A DNA stretch of 17,897 nucleotides, taken from contig JBGPMO010000003.1 of the NCBI GenBank assembly GCA_041487075.1, positions 1 to 17,897 of the forward strand, read 5' to 3'. A program made the position numbers and the translations under genes. Shown here piece by piece: positions 1 to 7,055 of the stretch. Positions within the stretch are counted from its first letter, which is position 1; every line of letters starts with the position of its first letter. A model generated the notes under the pieces. That model was not told where the DNA came from. It saw only the letters and a program-made list of their open reading frames with translations, and did not search any database. The DNA comes from JBGPMO01 sp041487075 (GTDB lineage: Bacteria > Patescibacteriota > Minisyncoccia > UBA6257 > 1-14-0-10-40-38).

Positions 1-670
1 AGATCGGACCAAGGTTACCGTTCTCATCAGCCCAGTCGTCCCAAATCTTGACGTCATGCTGCTTCAGGTAGTTGGTGTTTGGTTCTCCACGGATGAACCA
101 CAGCATCTCTGTGAAGGCCTTGTCGTGGAGGGTTTTCTCGAAGAGCACCGTCCGCTCCCGTATTTCTTGCTCTTCCGCAAGGTGTTTGGTCATGCGGGTG
201 CGAAACAGGGAATACATAAGAAGCGTAAGCGACCCCAAGAGCATGAGTACCGTCACGATCGCCGCCGGTGCATATTTAATAGTGAATCCTCCCACGGAGA
301 ATCCGGTGATAATCGCTTTAATGATGCGGGGATTAGACCATTCGGAAATTTCGCCGGAACTCGATGCCACGCGTGCGCGGACTTCCCATAGTCCCGCATC
401 CAAAGGAATTTTTTGCGCGAGTACCCATTCGCCGCTTGTGTCGCTTTTCACATTCACAGTTACTGGTTTTGTCCCCGACATTTCAAAATGGATTTGAGTG
501 GTCGAGAGCGGTAAAGTTCTTCCTTCGATATAGAGGATTTCGTCGAGGGGATAGTATATGTCGGGATTGATGCTAATCGTGGGTGCGGGCAATTCTTGGA
601 CCGCGAAACTTATCCCCGGCAATGCGAGAATACCAAGAAACAAAATCGAGAGAGAAATTCGTAACTCCAT
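1..670 (-). CDS. Ig-like, single-pass membrane protein (3' end outside window)
   Basis: An open frame starts at ATG 670 on the minus strand and reads without a stop to the left edge (223 codons seen). Residues 1-23 look like a signal peptide (hydrophobic core, then SFA before VQE). Residues 25-115 are beta-rich, with a PTISINP opening and a WEVRARV strand, resembling an extracellular Ig or fibronectin-like domain. Residues 133-156 form a clear transmembrane helix, followed by a positive RTRM stop and a charged, probably coiled-coil stretch (KHLAEEQEIRERTVLFEKTL). The layout suggests an envelope protein with an outside beta domain and a cytoplasmic tail. The family is not recognised and the C-terminus is missing. 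A promoter-like TATAAT ends 9 nt before the ATG. Existence of the gene is likely; its function is unknown. Confidence 0.75.
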   Translation of the reverse strand, partial: MELRISLSILFLGILALPGISFAVQELPAPTISINPDIYYPLDEILYIEGRTLPLSTTQIHFEMSGTKPVTVNVKSDTSGEWVLAQKIPLDAGLWEVRARVASSSGEISEWSNPRIIKAIITGFSVGGFTIKYAPAAIVTVLMLLGSLTLLMYSLFRTRMTKHLAEEQEIRERTVLFEKTLHDKAFTEMLWFIRGEPNTNYLKQHDVKIWDDWADENGNLGPI

Positions 671-679
671 CTTACAAAA

Positions 680-708
680 ATTATACCGTGTTGATCCCCG
701 GAGCGCAA
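680..708 (-). promoter_or_regulatory. Promoter of the Ig-like membrane protein gene
   Basis: On the minus strand TTGCGC (708-703), a 17-nt spacer and a perfect TATAAT (685-680) precede the ATG at 670. The predicted transcription start falls about 3 nt before the start codon, so the mRNA would be almost leaderless. The -10 is strong and the -35 partial. Confidence 0.6.
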
Positions 709-804
709 AACCAAAAAAACTGTCAATGAACCCCCGACCCGCCCCTTGTTTTGTGCCCGGGGTGGGAGTCGTGTGCGCCTCACGTCAAATTTTGCTGTAC
801 TTTG

Positions 805-887
805 TGCCGCGGGAGAGAGTCGAACTCTCACGCCCTTACGGACAATGGATTTTGAGTCCATCGCGTCTGCCATTCCGCCACCGCGGC
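805..887 (-). tRNA. tRNA-Leu(CAA)
   Basis: The minus strand folds as a class II tRNA. The acceptor stem GCCGCGG (887-881) pairs with CCGCGGC, and the discriminator A is at 805. The anticodon stem ATGGA/TCCAT encloses loop CTCAAAA, giving anticodon CAA. A long variable arm and a T-arm with GTTCGACTC follow. CCA is not encoded (CAA follows the discriminator), so it must be added afterwards. It is divergent from parB. Confidence 0.93.
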
Positions 888-901
888 ATTTTTTTGTGTA
901 C

Positions 902-930
902 GCCTGCCCGATTGGCAGGCAAGGCAGGCA
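902..930. repeat. GCCTGCC hairpin and GCAGGCA copies
   Basis: GCCTGCC (902-908) pairs with GGCAGGC (914-920) around a 5-nt loop, and another GGCAGGCA follows at 923-930. A related GCAGGCAGG occurs near 13142. It lies just upstream of the minus-strand tRNA-Leu and would overlap its promoter (a weak TTGCCT, 16 nt, TACACA can be read there). It could be a regulatory hairpin or a dispersed intergenic repeat; function unknown. Confidence 0.45.
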
Positions 931-967
931 AAGTTCTGCCAATGCCGTCACCCGGGCTCGGCGTCAT

Positions 968-1008
968 TCTATCCCACTCCCTTGCCGAAGGCAACGGAGT
1001 GGGATAGA
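968..1008. repeat. Long perfect hairpin just upstream of parB
   Basis: TCTATCCCACTCC (968-980) is exactly complementary to GGAGTGGGATAGA (996-1008). Inside, TTGCC and GGCAA pair around a GAA loop after one C/C mismatch. There is no T-run on either side, so it is not an ordinary intrinsic terminator. It ends 8 nt before the parB ATG, where it could mask the ribosome site or act as a DNA-level binding site. It does not match the usual parS sequence. Confidence 0.7.
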
Positions 1009-1016
1009 TTGAAGAG

Positions 1017-1889
1017 ATGGATTCCACGAATAATCCTCCGATACAAGGCCCTGTTTTTTTGATTGAAGTTGATAAGATTAAGCCGAACCCCCAGCAACCC
1101 CGTCGAGATTTCAATGAGGAGGGCATCCGCGAGTTGGCCAATTCAATTCGTGAATTTGGCATGCTCCAGCCGCTCGTCGTGACCAAGCTTGAGCGGGTAA
1201 CCGAGGGCGGCACCGAGGTAGAGTATCAGCTGATTGCCGGCGAGCGGCGATGGCTTGCTTCGAAGATGACGGGTCTTGAGCGCATACCCGCGATTATCCG
1301 AAGCGTTAATCTTGATCGCGAACGGCTTGAGCTTGCTATTGTCGAGAATATCCAGCGCGTGGATTTGAGTCCCATCGAGGCGGCGCGGGCGTACGCGAAA
1401 TTACAGGATCAGTTCGGGCTTACGCATCGGGAAATTGGCGCACGCTTGGGAAAGAGCCGTGAGGTGATTACTAATTCCGTTCGTCTTCTTTCGCTTCCGA
1501 ATGTCATACAGGAAGCCGTGGGGAAAGGAACTATTTCTGAAAGCCAAGGGAGGATGCTGCTTATGGTTTCCGATATAGCTACCCAGCAGACGTTATTTGA
1601 AGACATTCTTAAAAACAGCACGAGCGTACGTGAGCTTAAAACAAAGATTAAAAAGATGAAAGGAGGTTCTTCGGTATCAGAAAATCCTGCCGTGGGAGGG
1701 CAGGCAACCGTTGATCCTGAAATGGTTTCTGCAGAGCGAGAGCTTGAGGAAGCACTGGGTGCGAAGGTGAGGGTAGAGAAAGCCGGTGAGGTCGGAAAAA
1801 TTACCATCACCTTTTATTCACCCGAAGAGCTCTATGGCATTATCTCAAAGCTGAAAGAGAAAAGGGGCTTCCCGCCCGCGATTCTCTAA
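1017..1889 (+). CDS. parB: ParB/Spo0J-family chromosome partition protein
   Basis: A 290-aa chromosome-segregation protein; family members bind parS sites, clamp and slide using CTP, and load SMC. Visible signatures are the N-terminal NPQQPRR (24-30), the CTP-binding GERRWLA motif (75-81), and ENIQR (110-114) followed by the helix-turn-helix DNA-binding region (about 131-155, with LTHREIGARLGKSREVI). The C-terminus (about 229-285, ELEEALGAKVRVEK then a beta stretch) fits the dimerisation domain. Length is typical. No parA is adjacent, so the partner ATPase must be elsewhere if present. The gene ends tail to tail with topA, overlapping it by 4 nt. No strong Shine-Dalgarno is seen; a long hairpin ends 8 nt before the ATG. 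The assignment is firm. Confidence 0.93.
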   Translation: MDSTNNPPIQGPVFLIEVDKIKPNPQQPRRDFNEEGIRELANSIREFGMLQPLVVTKLERVTEGGTEVEYQLIAGERRWLASKMTGLERIPAIIRSVNLDRERLELAIVENIQRVDLSPIEAARAYAKLQDQFGLTHREIGARLGKSREVITNSVRLLSLPNVIQEAVGKGTISESQGRMLLMVSDIATQQTLFEDILKNSTSVRELKTKIKKMKGGSSVSENPAVGGQATVDPEMVSAERELEEALGAKVRVEKAGEVGKITITFYSPEELYGIISKLKEKRGFPPAIL

Positions 1890-3916
1890 GGTTCTGTTTC
1901 CTCTGTTTTTGTTTCTTTTTCCGGTGGCTCGCCGGTGGGATTTTCCCATGTGGCGTATGTACATTTTGGATAGCGGCTGCAACCCCAGAACATCTTTCCG
2001 CGCGCGCGGCCTCGAGAGACATAGCGTTCAACAATTTCCCCTTCCTTGCAGGTAGGGCATTTCAGCCCCGTTGATTTTGGAGGCGCTTTTTCCGTGCCAT
2101 CGCGGTTCAGCTTTTTTGTATTTTTGCATTCAGGGAATCCGGAACAGGCAAGAAATTTCCCGAAGCGACTCATTTTTACCACCATCGGCTTGCCGCATTT
2201 TTCACAAACTTCATTCGTTGTTTCCGGAATAAATTCCTGCTTTGAAACCTCTTCGTACTTTTCAGCGAGGCGTTTTGCGAACGGCCCATAGAACTCACCA
2301 ATGAGCGTTTGCCAGCTTTCATGCCCATCGGCGACTTCATCGAGCTGATGTTCCATATGGGCTGTAAAATTAATATCCACGATATCGGGGAAATGCTCGA
2401 GCAATACTTTTGCTACGAGTTCACCGATGTCAGTTGGTTTGAATCTTCCCGCTTCTTTGATGACGTAATTACGGGTTTGAATAACTGAAATGGTGGGCGC
2501 ATAGGTCGACGGGCGCCCAATGCCAAATTCTTCAAGCGTTTTTATGAGGGTTGCTTCCGAGTAGCGGGGCGGCGGCTCCGTGAAGTGTTGGGAAGGATTC
2601 ACTGCTTTGAGTGTGAGCGATTCGCCTTCTTTGAAATCAGGGAGTTCGCGCTCTTCGAGCTTATGCGGCCAGATTTTTAAATAGCCATCGAATGCGATGC
2701 GTTGTCCGGTGGTGCGGAGCGTATATTTTTTATCTCCCGTCACAATATCCGCCGTTATTGAAGCGATTTTTGCGTTCGGCATTTGGGATGCCATAAATCT
2801 TTGCCAGATAAGTTCGTAGAGTTTTTGAGATGCCGGTTCTCCCTGAAAGGCGTCGGGCGTAAAATCGGGGCGGGTTGGCCGCACGGCTTCATGCGCCTCT
2901 TGGGCGAGTTTTGACTTTGCTTTATAGAAGCGCGGGGCGACGGCGGCATACGCATCGCCTAAGTTTCCGGCAAGCCACGCTTTTGCGGCAGCAGTGGATT
3001 CGGCGGAAAGATTCACGGCATCCGTACGCATATAGGTGATATGACCTTCTTCATAGAGGCGTTGCGCAAGCATCATGGTTCGTTTCGCGGAGAAGTGGAG
3101 CCGCTTTGCCCCTTCTTGCTGAAGCGTGCTCGTGGTAAAGGGAGGCGCCGGACTTTTCGAGAGCTCTTTATGTTCGAGGCTTGCCAGAGTGAAGGCGGCG
3201 CGCTTTAGTTCTGCGGCAACTTTTTCAGCATTTTCTTTTTTTGGGATTGCGAATTTATTGAGCGTTTTTCCGTTTCGCTTTGCAAGCGTTGCGGTAAATG
3301 TTTCTTGCCCCCCTTTTTCTCTCGTAAGCTCCGTTTCGATCGTCCAATACTCTTGTGGTTTGAAACTTCTGATTTCATTCTCGCGATCAACGATGAGCCG
3401 AAGCGTGACTGATTGGACGCGGCCGGCGGAAAGGCCGCCCGCAACTTTTTTCCAGAGAAATGGCGAAAGTTTGTAGCCGACCAAGCGGTCAAGTATGCGG
3501 CGCGCCTGCTGGGCATCAACCAGATGAAGATTCAGTTTTCTCGGGTTCGCAATCGCTTCTTCGATAGCGGATTTCGTGATTTCATGGAAGACAATGCGTT
3601 TCGCTTTCATTTCATCGAGGCCGAGTACTTGCGCCAGGTGCCAAGCGATTGCTTCGCCTTCGCGGTCTTCATCAGTCGCGAGAATGATTGTTTCCGATTT
3701 TTTAGCTTCTTTTTTTAAAGCCGTGACGAGCTTCCGTGCTTTCATGGGGATGATGTATTTCGGCTCAAAGTTGTTATCTACATCGATCCCGAGCTTGCTT
3801 TTCGGCAGATCACGGACATGGCCGTAGGAAGATTCTATGCGGTATCCCTTCCCTAAAAATTGGGATATGGTTTTTGCCTTGGTTGGCGATTCAACAATGA
3901 CGAGTTGAGTTTTCAT
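1886..3916 (-). CDS. topA: DNA topoisomerase I (type IA)
   Basis: A 676-aa type IA topoisomerase that relaxes negative supercoils by passing one strand through a transient break. The Toprim domain opens with VIVESPTKAKTI (catalytic Glu9) and has the acidic triad in TDEDREGE (Asp82, Asp84, Glu86). The active-site tyrosine is Tyr295 in HITYMRTDAVNLS. Two C-terminal four-cysteine zinc ribbons are seen: Cys571/574/591/597 and Cys620/623/646/652. E. coli TopA is longer (about 865 aa), so the tail is short but complete. The ATG overlaps the dprA stop as ATGA, so the two are very likely co-transcribed and translationally coupled. The 3' end overlaps the parB stop. The assignment is firm. Confidence 0.97.
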   Translation of the reverse strand: MKTQLVIVESPTKAKTISQFLGKGYRIESSYGHVRDLPKSKLGIDVDNNFEPKYIIPMKARKLVTALKKEAKKSETIILATDEDREGEAIAWHLAQVLGLDEMKAKRIVFHEITKSAIEEAIANPRKLNLHLVDAQQARRILDRLVGYKLSPFLWKKVAGGLSAGRVQSVTLRLIVDRENEIRSFKPQEYWTIETELTREKGGQETFTATLAKRNGKTLNKFAIPKKENAEKVAAELKRAAFTLASLEHKELSKSPAPPFTTSTLQQEGAKRLHFSAKRTMMLAQRLYEEGHITYMRTDAVNLSAESTAAAKAWLAGNLGDAYAAVAPRFYKAKSKLAQEAHEAVRPTRPDFTPDAFQGEPASQKLYELIWQRFMASQMPNAKIASITADIVTGDKKYTLRTTGQRIAFDGYLKIWPHKLEERELPDFKEGESLTLKAVNPSQHFTEPPPRYSEATLIKTLEEFGIGRPSTYAPTISVIQTRNYVIKEAGRFKPTDIGELVAKVLLEHFPDIVDINFTAHMEHQLDEVADGHESWQTLIGEFYGPFAKRLAEKYEEVSKQEFIPETTNEVCEKCGKPMVVKMSRFGKFLACSGFPECKNTKKLNRDGTEKAPPKSTGLKCPTCKEGEIVERYVSRGRARGKMFWGCSRYPKCTYATWENPTGEPPEKETKTEETEP

Positions 3917-4971
3917 GCAATTGAATACGTTCCGTTCTGTTCTTTTATTAATCCTTTTACAATGAGGAATGAGAGCGCCTGGCTTGCGGCAGGAATTTCG
4001 AGATTGGCTTCTTCAGCGACCGCATCAATAGAAAGCGCCTCGGCATGAGATTGAAGGATAGTAACCATAGCGAGTTCTATCTTGTCAAGAGAGTGAAGCA
4101 CGGAAGGGGAGAGTTTGTGGGATCGGGAAGCAGTGTCGAACGCAATATCAAAATAACCAAGGACATCCTCTGGCGAGGTGACGAGATTCGCTCCCGCCTT
4201 AATGAGTTCATGAGACCCGGCGTACTCTTCGCGCTCGATTGAGCCGGGTATGACAAAAATTTCGCGATTTTGTTCAAGGGCGAATCGTGCGGTTGCGAGC
4301 GCGCCAGATTTTTCCGGCGCTTCGATCACAATAATGCCGCGGGAGAGGCCGGCGATAATACGGTTTCGTTCAATGAAGTTTTTGGGGAGCGAAGGGGTTC
4401 CCGGCGGATATTCGGAGATAAGGGTGCCGCCGGTGGCAATGATTTCTTCTCCTAACCGCTCATTTTCTTTCGGATAGATGTGGTTTAACCCATTACCGAG
4501 AACTGCAATCGTTCTGCCGTTGGCTTGAAGTGCTCCGTTGTGGGCCGCGGCGTCAATGCCCAAGGCAAGGCCGGAGACAACCGTGAGTCCCGCACGAGCA
4601 AGAGATTCCGCAAAGCGTTTGGCTATTGCCTTCCCCGTCGGCGTTGCCCGCCTTGTGCCTACGATTGCGACGATGAGCGCTTCATCAAGGGGAGCACCAC
4701 GGAGGTATAAGCCGAAAGGAGGCCAAGGAATTTCAGTAAGGAGTTTTGGGAATTCAAGGTCATTCGCGAGAACAAGGCGTATCCCGTATGCCGCAAGCTC
4801 ATCCCAAGATGCTTTGGCTTCTTTCATATCCGGTGTTTTCAAAGCAGCCCAGGCAGAAGCCCATGATCCGTATTTCGCACGAGTGCGTTTCAATGATTCA
4901 TAGCTTGCATGGAGATTCACGGCAAGCGCATGGTACGCCATTGCTTCGTTCTTATCATTCATTTTTGTCAT
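3913..4971 (-). CDS. dprA: DNA-processing protein DprA/Smf
   Basis: A 352-aa DprA, which binds incoming single-stranded DNA during natural transformation and loads RecA onto it. An N-terminal helical region (about 10-75) precedes the Rossmann-like DprA domain: VGTRRAT (104-110), SGLALGIDAAAH (133-144), LGNGLNHIYP, ISEYPPGT, ERNRIIAGLS (201-210) and SGALATA. A winged-helix domain closes the protein (about 290-352). All core motifs are intact and the length is usual. An alternative start three codons in (Met4, 4962) is possible. It leads the dprA-topA pair and is divergent from the PilO-like gene across only 38 bp, so the promoters there must be back to back. Together with the PilO-like gene it is compatible with DNA uptake, which is inference only. 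Confidence 0.95.
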   Translation of the reverse strand: MTKMNDKNEAMAYHALAVNLHASYESLKRTRAKYGSWASAWAALKTPDMKEAKASWDELAAYGIRLVLANDLEFPKLLTEIPWPPFGLYLRGAPLDEALIVAIVGTRRATPTGKAIAKRFAESLARAGLTVVSGLALGIDAAAHNGALQANGRTIAVLGNGLNHIYPKENERLGEEIIATGGTLISEYPPGTPSLPKNFIERNRIIAGLSRGIIVIEAPEKSGALATARFALEQNREIFVIPGSIEREEYAGSHELIKAGANLVTSPEDVLGYFDIAFDTASRSHKLSPSVLHSLDKIELAMVTILQSHAEALSIDAVAEEANLEIPAASQALSFLIVKGLIKEQNGTYSIA

Positions 4972-5009
4972 GGGATTATGGTATCATAGAGCAGGAAGAA
5001 TCGAGAATC

Positions 5010-5558
5010 ATGCTGAATTTTCGAAAAAAATTATTGACCCGCATTGGGTTGGGAGGCGGTCTTATAGTGCTTATTTTTGTGGGGACGTTGTTCTTCGGTG
5101 GGCGGATTTCAAGTGAGGCAAAGGCGATACAAGATATAAAGCTTGATATGGCGCGGCGAAACGCGGCAATTCAATCGCTGGCAACCTTAAAAAACGAGGC
5201 GAATAAAGCAGAGGGGTATATGAATACACTCAAGCAATTTTTGCCCAGTCAGGATAATCTTATCCTCACGTTCCGCAAGGAGATAGGCGCGCTTGCGAAA
5301 CAAGACAAGCTTCAGTCCACGTTCCTTTTTGGAGACCCCGCCTTAGGGTCAGCAACAGAGCCGGGCTTTATCCATTTTACGATATCGGTTACCGGCCCAT
5401 TCAACGCTCTCATTACTTTTCTTCATGATCTCGAAACGAGCCGTTACGTTATCACGATGGATTCGCTTGAGGTCACTGCAGTGGGTAAGGCCTGGAGATT
5501 AGCCGGAGAGGGGAGAGTGTTTTCTGAAGGGTTACCGGGGAAAGCGCCTAGCACATGA
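5010..5558 (+). CDS. PilO-like type IV pilus assembly protein
   Basis: A 182-aa inner-membrane protein. A short basic cytoplasmic start (MLNFRKKLLTR) leads into one transmembrane helix (about 12-33), a coiled-coil stretch (about 34-75) and a compact alpha/beta domain with HFTISVTGPFNALITFLHDLE, matching the PilO pattern (yP..V.v.G.y..l..FL..lE). PilO aligns the inner-membrane platform of type IV pili with PilN and PilP. The frame is open upstream to 4746, but that part is antisense to dprA; AGGAAG lies 12 nt before ATG 5010, which I take as the start. No pilM, pilN, pilB or pilT is nearby, so it is an orphan copy or a distant relative. The family call rests on topology and weak motifs. Confidence 0.6.
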   Translation: MLNFRKKLLTRIGLGGGLIVLIFVGTLFFGGRISSEAKAIQDIKLDMARRNAAIQSLATLKNEANKAEGYMNTLKQFLPSQDNLILTFRKEIGALAKQDKLQSTFLFGDPALGSATEPGFIHFTISVTGPFNALITFLHDLETSRYVITMDSLEVTAVGKAWRLAGEGRVFSEGLPGKAPST

Positions 5559-5577
5559 ATGTCAACTACGATCTTTT

Positions 5578-5799
5578 ATGAAAAAGTTTACCGGAAATAG
5601 GCAAGAAATTATTTTCTGGACGGCAGCGATCTCTCTTTTTCTCTGTGTGATCGGTTATACTATTTTTACGTTCAGTTTTCTCGCGAGAAAAATTGATGCC
5701 GCTCTTTTTCAAGCTCCTCCGCGGGACTCGTTGATTATTCATTTCGATTTTGATAAGTTGAATCAGGTTTTAGCAAAGAAGCCCGGGACAACTCCTTAA
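5578..5799 (+). CDS. Small one-helix membrane protein, unknown
   Basis: A 73-aa protein beginning 19 nt after the PilO-like stop, probably in the same transcript. A basic start (MKKFTGNRQE) leads into one transmembrane helix (about 12-36), then KIDAALFQAPPRDS and a short segment with IIHFDFDKLNQVL. The layout is that of a small membrane partner with a short exposed tail. I do not recognise the family; its position suggests a partner for the PilO-like protein. No clear Shine-Dalgarno site is seen. Expression is likely but unproven. Confidence 0.6.
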   Translation: MKKFTGNRQEIIFWTAAISLFLCVIGYTIFTFSFLARKIDAALFQAPPRDSLIIHFDFDKLNQVLAKKPGTTP

Positions 5800-5908
5800 G
5801 CGCAATGCTCGCGCGTGTAGTAAAGTGGGTCGGAGCGAGCACGCGACGACGGGTGCGCGGCCGTGACTCGTAAAATAAAGAGAACACCCTGGAAGAACAC
5901 AGTCCTGA

Positions 5909-6015
5909 CCCCGCATCACATGGGCACGTAGTTCAGTGGTAGAACGCTGTCCTGATAAGACAGAGGCCGATGGTTCGATTCCATCCGTGCCCACCGGTGC
6001 CCATGTGATACGGGG
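5909..6015. repeat. 19-bp inverted repeat enclosing tRNA-Ile
   Basis: The left arm CCCCGCATCACATGGGCAC (5909-5927) and the right arm GTGCCCATGTGATACGGGG (5997-6015) are complementary at 18 of 19 positions. The left arm contains the first six bases of the mature tRNA. The right arm repeats the GTGCCCA that ends the tRNA (5987-5993), so the acceptor 5' strand has two possible partners. Confidence 0.85.
5922..5993 (+). tRNA. tRNA-Ile(GAU)
   Basis: A 72-nt class I tRNA. Acceptor GGGCACG (5922-5928) pairs with CGTGCCC (5986-5992), with discriminator A5993. The D-arm is GTTC/GAAC. Anticodon stem CTGTC/GACAG encloses loop CTGATAA, giving anticodon GAU. The T-arm is GATGG/CCATC with loop TTCGATT. 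CCA is not encoded (CCG follows the discriminator). The leader and trailer form a near-perfect inverted repeat. Confidence 0.95.
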
Positions 6016-6048
6016 CGCAGTAAACAGTAAAACTGAGGTTTCGCCAGA

Positions 6049-6161
6049 GGCGGATAAACTCCAGTTCGATTTCCTTCCACGCGCATATCCGAAATTTCTT
6101 AGCGATCCGCCGGCTGGCGGAGAACTGGGAACTGTTGCTGCTCCGATCGAAGCATCGGAGC
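6049..6161 (+). other. Structured spacer upstream of the flavoprotein gene
   Basis: Several inverted repeats sit between tRNA-Ile and the flavoprotein. TCCGCC/GGCGGA (6106-6121) is a local hairpin, and GCTCCGAT/ATCGGAGC (6140-6147/6154-6161) is another. GGCGGAT (6049-6055) can pair with ATCCGCC (6105-6111), and CCAGTTC (6061-6067) with GAACTGG (6122-6128). The last two pairings cross, so a pseudoknot is possible. No T-run follows. This may be a structured 5' leader or chance; no coding potential is supported here. Confidence 0.35.
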
Positions 6162-6181
6162 CGCCGTAATGTATCTATATA

Positions 6182-6904
6182 ATGGCCGTCTATAACGTCA
6201 AACTTTTGAGGCGGGAGCATATTGCCGAAGGCACGACAGCTTTTTATTTTGAAAAACCAGCAGGGTTTATTTTTAAACCAGGACAATTTGCCGAGTGGAA
6301 GCTTCTATATCCTCGGTACTCTGATACAGAGGGGAATCTTCGCCCTCTCTCGATTGCGTCAGCGCCTCACGAGCCGGAACTGATGATTGCGACCCGGATG
6401 CGGCCGACCGCGTTTAAAAATTCGTTGAAAGAAATGCCGCTCGGCACCGAGATTGCAGTCGAAGGCCCTTTTGGATCTTTCATATTACATGAGAACGTGA
6501 AGCGTCCGGCAGTGATGGTAACCGGAGGGATCGGTGTGACGCCATTTCGGAGCATGATACAGCATGCCATCACAACAAAGCTTCCGCACCAGATTTTTAT
6601 GTTTTATGCGAATCGGCGGCCGGAGGATGCGGCGTTTTTAGATGAACTGGAAGACGTAGAGCTTAAAACGAGAGGATTTAAACTTATTGCTACGATGACG
6701 AAGGCGGAAAAATCAGGAGCGCCATGGGATGGGGAGCAGGGTTATGTCACTAAAGAGATGATTAAAAAATATATAGACAATCTTGAGCTTCCGATTTACT
6801 ATATAGCCGGGTCCCCAGCGAGTGTGGCCGGCACGTGGCAAATGCTCATTGCCGCGGGCGTTTCCGCGGATGACATCCGGAGCGAAGATTTTGCGGGGTA
6901 TTAA
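6182..6904 (+). CDS. Ferredoxin-NADP reductase-type FAD/NAD(P) oxidoreductase
   Basis: A 240-aa soluble flavoprotein of the FNR superfamily, which moves electrons between NAD(P)H and a carrier through FAD. The N-terminal beta-barrel has the FAD motif RPLSIAS (54-60, the RxYS-type site, here with Leu for Tyr) and EGPFGSF (94-100). The C-terminal nucleotide domain has GGIGVTPFRSM (115-125), YYIAGSPASV (206-215) and the terminal SEDFAGY. There is no fused ferredoxin or globin domain, so this is a single reductase module whose partner is unknown. It stands alone between two tRNAs. A TATAAT overlaps the start codon and so cannot drive this start. The family is firm; the substrate is not known. Confidence 0.88.
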   Translation: MAVYNVKLLRREHIAEGTTAFYFEKPAGFIFKPGQFAEWKLLYPRYSDTEGNLRPLSIASAPHEPELMIATRMRPTAFKNSLKEMPLGTEIAVEGPFGSFILHENVKRPAVMVTGGIGVTPFRSMIQHAITTKLPHQIFMFYANRRPEDAAFLDELEDVELKTRGFKLIATMTKAEKSGAPWDGEQGYVTKEMIKKYIDNLELPIYYIAGSPASVAGTWQMLIAAGVSADDIRSEDFAGY

Positions 6905-6920
6905 TAAGGTAAGCGCGCAT

Positions 6921-6977
6921 AGCCCCGACGTTTCAGTCGGGGCTCCGACCCCCCAAAAGATTTGGGAGCGTCGGAGC
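6921..6977. terminator. Tandem hairpins after the flavoprotein gene
   Basis: AGCCCCGAC/GTCGGGGCT (6921-6929/6936-6944) is a perfect 9-bp stem with a 6-nt loop. It shares three bases with a second hairpin, GCTCCGAC/GTCGGAGC (6942-6949/6970-6977), which holds an inner CCCAAA/TTTGGG stem. Neither is followed by a T-run, so termination is uncertain. They could also be the 5' end of the putative nuclease cassette. Confidence 0.4.
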
Positions 6978-7003
6978 TCAGTCTCGACGTACTTCTGATA
7001 AAG

Positions 7004-7009
7004 TATAAT
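7004..7009 (+). promoter_or_regulatory. -10 box of the GIY-YIG gene
   Basis: A perfect TATAAT lies 46 nt before the GIY-YIG ATG. No good -35 is visible (CTCGAC at 6983-6988 is weak and 15 nt away). Transcription from here would run through the nuclease gene into tRNA-Val, since no terminator separates them. Confidence 0.45.
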
Positions 7010-7055
7010 AAAGAAGTCGGGAAGTCGACCGAAGCGTCGGCTTGGTAAACATATT

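Noticed and set aside
610..951. Minus-strand open frame of 113 codons across tRNA-Leu(CAA)
   Set aside because: It runs through the tRNA and the start of the membrane protein gene, with no domain; a chance frame.
968..1008. Hairpin as an intrinsic terminator
   Set aside because: No T-run on either strand after the stem, and the genes on both sides point away from it.
4746..5009. N-terminal extension of the PilO-like frame
   Set aside because: It is antisense to dprA, shows no domain, and a Shine-Dalgarno-like site with a proper membrane-protein start lies at 5010.
5909..6015. tRNA-Ile repeat as an integrase attachment site
   Set aside because: The arms are inverted, only about 70 bp apart, and no integrase is present; an attachment pair would be direct repeats around an element.
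5936..6169. Plus-strand open frame of 77 codons across tRNA-Ile
   Set aside because: It begins inside the tRNA and reads through hairpins; no protein features.
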